Shown here: piece after piece, positions 7,816 through 10,724 of the stretch
Position numbering within the stretch: position 1 is the first letter of the stretch
Layout: every line of letters starts with the position of its first letter
NCBI GenBank assembly: GCA_904398675.1
Contig: CAJFPI010000208.1
Location: 1-10,724 of the forward strand
Source of the DNA: an uncultured Oscillospiraceae bacterium
GTDB lineage: Bacteria > Bacillota > Clostridia > Oscillospirales > Oscillospiraceae
Length of the DNA: 10,724 nucleotides
Direction: 5' to 3'
The notes under the pieces: model-generated
The model's database searches: none
Seen by the model: the letters and a program-made list of their open reading frames with translations, nothing else
What the model was told of the DNA's origin: nothing
Position numbers and translations under genes: made by a program

Positions 7816-7881
7816 GGAAAAGACCTCGACAAAAGCAGTGGCATTTTTACAGAAAAAACTAACAATAAATCAGCGTTTCAT

Positions 7882-7920
7882 CCAAACAAAATTTTTGCAT
7901 TTTGCACAATTTTGTTTTGG
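7882..7920. repeat. AT-rich inverted repeat around a tandem heptamer
   Basis: CCAAACAAAATT (7882-7893) and AATTTTGTTTTGG (7908-7920) are inverted copies that differ by one A. The perfect core is ACAAAATT/AATTTTGT, 8 bp. The centre contains TTTTGCA twice in a row (7893-7906). It lies about 70-105 bp upstream of the glg -35 box, a reasonable place for an activator or repressor site, but AT-rich DNA produces such patterns by chance. Confidence 0.4.
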
Positions 7921-8150
7921 TTTATCACTTTTCCCGTAATTTTTATTGCTAAATTTCGCAGCAGCAAACCGCCGCAATCTGTGCATATTATTTTACTATA
8001 TACACAAATCACCTTGTTTTTTGGTCAAAATATGCATAATCGCATTCACACGCCCCTCCCTGCCGGCAAAGAATGCCCCACCAAATTTTGGAACAATTTC
8101 GGGCAAAATGCGCCGCGGGGCCGCTTTCTTATCCGGCAGCGGCCTGCCTC

Positions 8151-8179
8151 TTGTGTGCCGCCGCGGCCTTTGATATACT
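8151..8179 (+). promoter_or_regulatory. Probable promoter of the MBL-fold gene
   Basis: TTGTGT (8151-8156) and TATACT (8174-8179) are separated by 17 nt. The -10 box is good; the -35 box matches consensus only in its first three bases. Transcription would start near 8186 and give a leader of about 84 nt to the ATG at 8270. Confidence 0.5.
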
Positions 8180-8183
8180 GGGA

Positions 8184-8227
8184 GTATCTCAAGTCCCCTC
8201 ATTTTCCTGCGGAGGGGATGTATCTCA
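8184..8227 (+). repeat. Leader hairpin flanked by direct repeats
   Basis: TCCCCTC (8194-8200) and GAGGGGA (8212-8218) form a 7-bp stem with an 11-nt loop. The octamer GTATCTCA occurs on either side, at 8184-8191 and 8220-8227. The unit falls in the leader of the MBL-fold gene, starting at its predicted transcription start. No T-run follows. It could be an operator or an mRNA fold; its function is unknown. Confidence 0.4.
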
Positions 8228-8269
8228 TATCTATTTGTATCGCGACAAGCGGCGGAATGGAGGATTTTT

Positions 8270-8878
8270 ATGAACATCACATGGCTCGGCCACTCCTGTT
8301 TTTGTCTGGAGGAGGCTGGCTACCGCATCGTGCTGGACCCCTTTTCCCAGGTACCCGGCCTTGCCGACACCCGGACCGAAGGCCATAAGGTCCTGTGCAG
8401 CCACGACCACTTTGACCACAACCATGCCGACGGCGTCACGCTGCTGGCAGACGCCCCCTGCCCCTTCGCCATCCGCACGGTGGACGTCTTTCACGATGAC
8501 CAGGGCGGCGCCCTCCGCGGGGAAAACCGCATCCACATTCTCTCCGCCGGCGGCGTCACCGCCGTCCACCTGGGGGATCTGGGCCACCAGCTGACAGCGG
8601 AGCAGGCGGCGGCCATCGGCCGGTGCGACGCCCTCATGGTCCCCATCGGCGGGGTGTATACTGTGGATCCCGCCGGCGCCAAAGCCGTTGTGGAGCAGCT
8701 CCGGCCCCGCGTCATCATTCCCATGCATTATAAGGACGGCACCCGGGGACTTCAGGAGCTGCAGCCGCTGTCCGACTTCCTGGCGCTGTTTACCGCCCCG
8801 CCGGTGCGCCGGTACGGCGGCCCCTCCATGGCCCTGACGGCGGACACCCCCGCCCAGATCGCCGTGCTGACCCTGTAA
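8270..8878 (+). CDS. MBL-fold metal-dependent hydrolase (UlaG/COG2220-like)
   Basis: A 202-residue metallo-beta-lactamase-fold protein. Metal-binding residues are visible: H45, H47, D49 and H50 in SHDHFDHNH (44-52), then H100 and D103 in VHLGDLGH (99-106), and H153 in PMHYK (151-155). The N-terminal WLGHS block and the HDDQGGALRGEN segment (75-86) are typical of the COG2220 branch that includes UlaG and UPF0173 proteins. That branch contains lactonase-, phosphodiesterase- and nuclease-like members, so the substrate cannot be named. The start is ATG with TGGAGG 6 nt upstream. It is small for the fold and has no signal peptide, so it is probably cytoplasmic. It is divergent from glgB and followed by the DUF6512 gene after 77 nt without an obvious terminator, so the two may be cotranscribed. 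Confidence 0.88.
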   Translation: MNITWLGHSCFCLEEAGYRIVLDPFSQVPGLADTRTEGHKVLCSHDHFDHNHADGVTLLADAPCPFAIRTVDVFHDDQGGALRGENRIHILSAGGVTAVHLGDLGHQLTAEQAAAIGRCDALMVPIGGVYTVDPAGAKAVVEQLRPRVIIPMHYKDGTRGLQELQPLSDFLALFTAPPVRRYGGPSMALTADTPAQIAVLTL

Positions 8879-8955
8879 GGCGCAGCTGCCGCCGCTGTAT
8901 AAAAGGCCTGTCATTTGGCATATACTCCTTCATCCTGTATCGCCTTGGAGGGAGT

Positions 8956-9489
8956 ATGATGTCCAAAAAACTGTGCCGCTGGGAGCTGGCGGCCTTTCTG
9001 ACGGCGGCGGTAATCGGCCCGCTGCTCCACTTTACCTATGCCTGGAGCGGCGGGAATGCCGTTGTGGCCGCCTTTTCCGCAGTCAACGAGTCCACCTGGG
9101 AGCATATGAAACTGCTCTTCGTCCCCCTGTTCTTGACGACACTGGTGGAGATGGCGGCGCTGACAGAGCAGTACCGCAATTTCCTGGCAGTGAAGTTCGT
9201 CTCGATTCTGCTGGGCCTCCTTCTGATCCCGGTGCTCTACTATACCTATTCCGGCATCTGGGGCCGCACCAGCATGGTTCTGGATATCGCGATCTACTTT
9301 ATTGCGGCGGCTGTCTCCTGTCTTGTCAGCTGCCGTCTCCTGGAGAAGGGGCGGTTCGGCGGCGGCGCGCTGCAGATCGGGGGGCTCCTGGGGCTGTGGG
9401 CGGCGGCCTTCCTCTTCGTCTATTTCACCTATGCCCCGCCCTCTATCGCCCTTTTTCAGGACCCGGTCACCGGCGGATACGGCATGTAA
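8956..9489 (+). CDS. DUF6512-type integral membrane protein
   Basis: A 177-residue hydrophobic protein with about five predicted membrane helices (roughly residues 10-30, 51-69, 77-98, 105-127 and 139-160). The motif NESTWEHMKL (44-53), just before the second helix, is characteristic of a family of unknown function that I recognise as DUF6512. No catalytic motif is evident and no function is known. GGAGGG lies 4 nt before the ATG at 8956 and 7 nt before a second ATG at 8959, so the real start may be the second one, a change of one residue. A lone TATACT at 8921-8926 could be a -10 box, but no -35 box fits. The gene is closed by a strong terminator immediately downstream. It may share a transcript with the MBL-fold gene. 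Confidence 0.85.
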   Translation: MMSKKLCRWELAAFLTAAVIGPLLHFTYAWSGGNAVVAAFSAVNESTWEHMKLLFVPLFLTTLVEMAALTEQYRNFLAVKFVSILLGLLLIPVLYYTYSGIWGRTSMVLDIAIYFIAAAVSCLVSCRLLEKGRFGGGALQIGGLLGLWAAAFLFVYFTYAPPSIALFQDPVTGGYGM

Positions 9490-9499
9490 AGACGCGGCG

Positions 9500-9546
9500 C
9501 GGGGCGCCTGCGGCATAGGCCGCAGGCGCCCCGTTCTTTTATTTTT
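9500..9546 (+). terminator. Strong intrinsic terminator after the DUF6512 gene
   Basis: A perfect 15-bp GC-rich stem (9500-9514 with 9519-9533) closes a 4-nt ATAG loop and is followed at once by a T-rich tract, TTCTTTTATTTTT. It starts 10 nt after the DUF6512 stop and ends transcription from the left. The convergent ArsC-family gene stops inside the T tract (9539). Leftward transcripts would make the same stem, but only TCTTT follows after a gap, so termination in that direction should be weaker. Confidence 0.92.
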
Positions 9547-9892
9547 CCAGCAGGCTCTGCCATTCCGCCTCCCGAAAGCCCGGAAAGACCCCCTTCTCCG
9601 TTACCAGCAGCGGGCGCTTGACCAGCATGCCGTCGATGGCAAGGAGGCGCAGCTGCTCCTCCTCGCTCATGGCAGGGAGCTTGTCCTTCAGTCCCAGGGC
9701 CTTGTACTGCAGGCCGCTGGTGTTGAAAAACCGCTTGAGGGGCAGGCCGCTGCGGCCGTACCACTCCTTCAGCTCCTCATAGGCGGGGTTCTCCTCCTTG
9801 ATGTTCCGCACCGTGCAGGACACCCCCCGCTCATCCAGCCACTTCAGAGCCTTCTGGCAGGTGGTGCACTTGGGATAGCATAAAACCAGCAT
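9539..9892 (-). CDS. ArsC/Spx-family thioredoxin-fold protein
   Basis: A 117-residue protein of the ArsC/Spx/YffB family (usual length 110-135). It has an N-terminal CxxC (C9-TT-C12 in YPKCTTCQKALKWL), KRFFNTSG (53-60) and the family block DGMLVKRPLLV (87-97), where R93 matches the conserved arginine. A CxxC pair is typical of Spx and of many unassigned family members, whereas classical glutaredoxin-linked ArsC uses one N-terminal cysteine. Arsenate reduction is therefore possible but not shown, and no arsenic genes are nearby. A thiol-redox role, or a regulatory role like Spx, is also open. The start has AAGGAGG 8 nt before ATG. It is last in a leftward unit with the small membrane protein 15 nt upstream and the Smr gene before that. 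Confidence 0.88.
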   Translation of the reverse strand: MLVLCYPKCTTCQKALKWLDERGVSCTVRNIKEENPAYEELKEWYGRSGLPLKRFFNTSGLQYKALGLKDKLPAMSEEEQLRLLAIDGMLVKRPLLVTEKGVFPGFREAEWQSLLEK

Positions 9893-9907
9893 CGGATTGA
9901 CCTCCTT

Positions 9908-10132
9908 TTATCGTTCTAAAAGATCCATGATCCGGGCCGCAGCCAGAAACAGAAGGCCCAGGGCGAAGGCGATGAACCAGCATAACAGGGCCAGCCAGAG
10001 GTCGAAGTTCTCAAAAACGAATCCGCTCCCGACGATCTGCTTGTCCGCCATATCATACCCGATCCCGGCGCCGATGATGAAGATCAGGACCGCCGTGATG
10101 CGGAGCAGTTTCTGCATGGTCACTTTTTTCAT
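9908..10132 (-). CDS. Small two-helix membrane protein, function unknown
   Basis: 74 residues with two clear hydrophobic segments (about 9-26 and 44-67), joined by a short polar loop (DMADKQIVGSGFVFENFD) and with a basic N-terminus (MKKVTMQK) and a short charged C-terminus (RIMDLLER). I do not recognise a family. The ATG is preceded by GGAGGAGAGGG. Tight spacing on both sides (16 nt after the Smr stop, 15 nt before the ArsC-family start) and clean hydrophobic periodicity argue that it is a real gene in the three-gene unit. Confidence 0.75.
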   Translation of the reverse strand: MKKVTMQKLLRITAVLIFIIGAGIGYDMADKQIVGSGFVFENFDLWLALLCWFIAFALGLLFLAAARIMDLLER

Positions 10133-10148
10133 AGAGCCCTCTCCTCCA

Positions 10149-10394
10149 TCAGTACTCCCGGAGCACCAGCTCCGTCACGCCGGGATTCAGCCCCAGCTCC
10201 AGCCGCACCACCTTGGGGTGCTTGCTGTAGGTCTTCCGGATCATATCCCGGATGGCGCTGCCGCCGTGGTAGCCGTGGACCAGCTCCAGGCGGTAGGTGG
10301 CCCGATTGGCCCGGCGGAGGGCGGCGTCGATGGCCACCTGGGCCTGGTAGCAGGTCATGCCGTGGAGATCAATGGTAATGGTCCCGGCGGTCAT
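10149..10394 (-). CDS. Stand-alone Smr-domain protein
   Basis: 81 residues, essentially only a Smr domain (the domain at the C-terminus of MutS2, also found alone). It has the DLHG motif (9-12) followed by the helix with conserved Ala, and the second motif as HGYHGGSAIRDMIRK (40-54), a divergent form of the usual HGxGxGxLR. Smr domains nick branched DNA or cut RNA; the substrate here is unknown. The frame stays open upstream to 10595, but those residues would cross the promoter and the divergent Nudix gene. The ATG at 10394, with AGGGGG 7 nt upstream and 23 nt after the predicted transcription start, is the sensible start. It is first in the leftward three-gene unit. Confidence 0.85.
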   Translation of the reverse strand: MTAGTITIDLHGMTCYQAQVAIDAALRRANRATYRLELVHGYHGGSAIRDMIRKTYSKHPKVVRLELGLNPGVTELVLREY

Positions 10395-10424
10395 GGCGCG
10401 CCCCCTCTCCAAAATTTCCCTTTT

Positions 10425-10454
10425 ATTGTACCACAGGGAAACCGCCCTTGTCCA
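10425..10454 (-). promoter_or_regulatory. Promoter of the Smr / membrane protein / ArsC-family unit
   Basis: On the minus strand, -35 TGGACA (10454-10449) and -10 TACAAT (10430-10425) are separated by 18 nt; each matches consensus at five of six positions. Transcription should begin near 10417, leaving a leader of about 23 nt before the Smr ATG. Confidence 0.7.
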
Positions 10455-10455
10455 C

Positions 10456-10484
10456 TTTACTTTTCCCCATTTCTCCGGTAGAAT
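10456..10484 (+). promoter_or_regulatory. Probable promoter of the Nudix gene
   Basis: TTTACT (10456-10461) and TAGAAT (10479-10484) are 17 nt apart. Its -35 box is one base away from the -35 box of the leftward promoter. The predicted start near 10491 falls on the ribosome binding site, so the leader would be very short. Confidence 0.5.
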
Positions 10485-10505
10485 GGGCGGGAGGTGATTG
10501 TGGAT

Positions 10506-10724
10506 ATGTTCAACTGCACGCTGTGCTATCTGGAAAACGAGAAGGGGGAGTATCTGATGCTCCACCGGGTCAAGAAGAAAAACGATGTGAACCACGACAA
10601 GTGGATCGGCGTAGGCGGAAAGTTTGAGGACGGAGAAAGCCCCGAGGAGTGCCTTCTGCGGGAGGTCCGGGAGGAGACCGGCCTGACCCTGACCGACTGG
10701 CGCTATCGCGGCGTCATCACCTTC
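10506..10724 (+). CDS. Nudix hydrolase, 8-oxo-dGTP diphosphatase-like, C-terminus beyond the window
   Basis: The first 73 residues of a Nudix hydrolase; such proteins are usually 130-170 residues. A perfect Nudix box, G-x5-E-x7-REU-x-EE-x-GU, spans residues 38-60 and binds the metal ions. The preceding TLCYLENEKGEYLMLHRVKKKNDVNHDKWIGVGG resembles MutT/MTH1-type proteins that clear oxidised nucleotides; the substrate is inferred only. The ribosome binding site GGAGGTGAT (10490-10498) is 11 nt before the chosen ATG. An in-frame GTG at 10500 has tighter spacing (5 nt) and would add two residues, so either start is possible. It is divergent from the Smr unit. Confidence 0.9.
   Translation, partial: MFNCTLCYLENEKGEYLMLHRVKKKNDVNHDKWIGVGGKFEDGESPEECLLREVREETGLTLTDWRYRGVITF

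Larger units (their letters stand above)
7731..8269. other. Divergent intergenic regulatory region
   Basis: About 540 nt between glgB (leftward) and the MBL-fold gene (rightward) with no credible gene. From left to right it holds the glgB leader (about 50 nt), the glg promoter (7787-7815), a markedly AT-rich block of about 7830-8040 with an inverted repeat and tandem TTTTGCA, a 7-bp hairpin (GGCCGCT 8119-8125 with AGCGGCC 8138-8144, no T-run), and the promoter and leader of the rightward gene. Open frames across it have random-looking translations. Confidence 0.7.

Noticed and set aside
7869..7882. A possible CcpA (cre) site, minus strand GATGAAACGCTGAT, upstream of the glg promoter.
   Set aside because: The spacing between TGAAA and CG is one base short and the second half of the palindrome is missing.
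7997..8028. A second leftward promoter (TTGACC at 8028-8023 with a TATATA about 20 nt downstream).
   Set aside because: The spacer is too long and the -10 match is poor. AT-rich sequence gives such hits readily.
7714..8388. Open frames across the divergent intergenic region (plus strand 7714-8388, minus strand 7996-8280).
   Set aside because: They overlap promoters and the starts of both flanking genes, and their translations look random.
8231..8914. A 227-residue open frame on the minus strand opposite the MBL-fold gene.
   Set aside because: The sense frame has complete metal-binding motifs and a good ribosome binding site. The antisense translation has no motif and low-complexity Gly/Val/Ala runs.
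8898..8926. A separate promoter for the DUF6512 gene with TATACT at 8921-8926.
   Set aside because: The -10 box is acceptable, but no -35 box is found at 16-18 nt. Cotranscription with the MBL gene is equally likely.
10395..10595. An N-terminal extension of the Smr protein up to 10595.
   Set aside because: It would cross the predicted promoter and the divergent Nudix gene, its residues do not resemble a protein domain, and the internal ATG at 10394 has a ribosome binding site right before the Smr motif.

Overview
The window reads as a GC-rich member of the Firmicutes, most likely a gut Clostridia of the Oscillospiraceae type (inference). Three things point there: a glycogen operon that carries glgD beside glgC, strong GGAGG-type ribosome binding sites, and clean sigma-A promoters in an otherwise GC-rich sequence. 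No mobile element, CRISPR array, tRNA or rRNA gene is visible.

Positions 1-7815 (minus strand) hold a bacterial glycogen operon in the order glgB, glgC, glgD, glgA, glgP, transcribed right to left. A near-consensus promoter (TTGACG-17-TATAAT) drives glgB. glgB/glgC and glgC/glgD overlap by ATGA, so their translation is probably coupled. A second consensus-like promoter (TTGAGA-17-TATGAT) lies between glgD and glgA, and a perfect 12-bp hairpin sits at the predicted 5' end of its transcript. The glgA-glgP gap carries two further strong hairpins. glgP runs off the left edge before its cofactor-binding C-terminus. Together GlgC/GlgD make ADP-glucose, GlgA extends alpha-1,4 chains, GlgB adds alpha-1,6 branches, and GlgP releases glucose-1-phosphate.

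Positions 7731-8269 form the only long gene-free stretch. It is a divergent regulatory region with the glg promoter, an AT-rich block with an inverted repeat and a tandem heptamer, and a promoter and hairpin leader for the rightward genes. Positions 8270-9489 (plus strand) hold a metallo-beta-lactamase-fold hydrolase and a five-helix membrane protein of the DUF6512 type, ended by a strong intrinsic terminator.

Positions 9539-10454 (minus strand) are a compact three-gene unit: a stand-alone Smr-domain protein, a small two-helix membrane protein and an ArsC/Spx-family thioredoxin-fold protein. A Nudix hydrolase starts divergently at 10506 and runs off the right edge. The promoters of these two units stand back to back.

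The gene content is mostly ordinary. The most unusual item is a 67-residue Lys/Ala/Pro-rich, histone-H1-like tail on the branching enzyme. Next is the promoter plus 5'-terminal hairpin that gives glgA-glgP their own control. I do not see evidence of a wholly new system.
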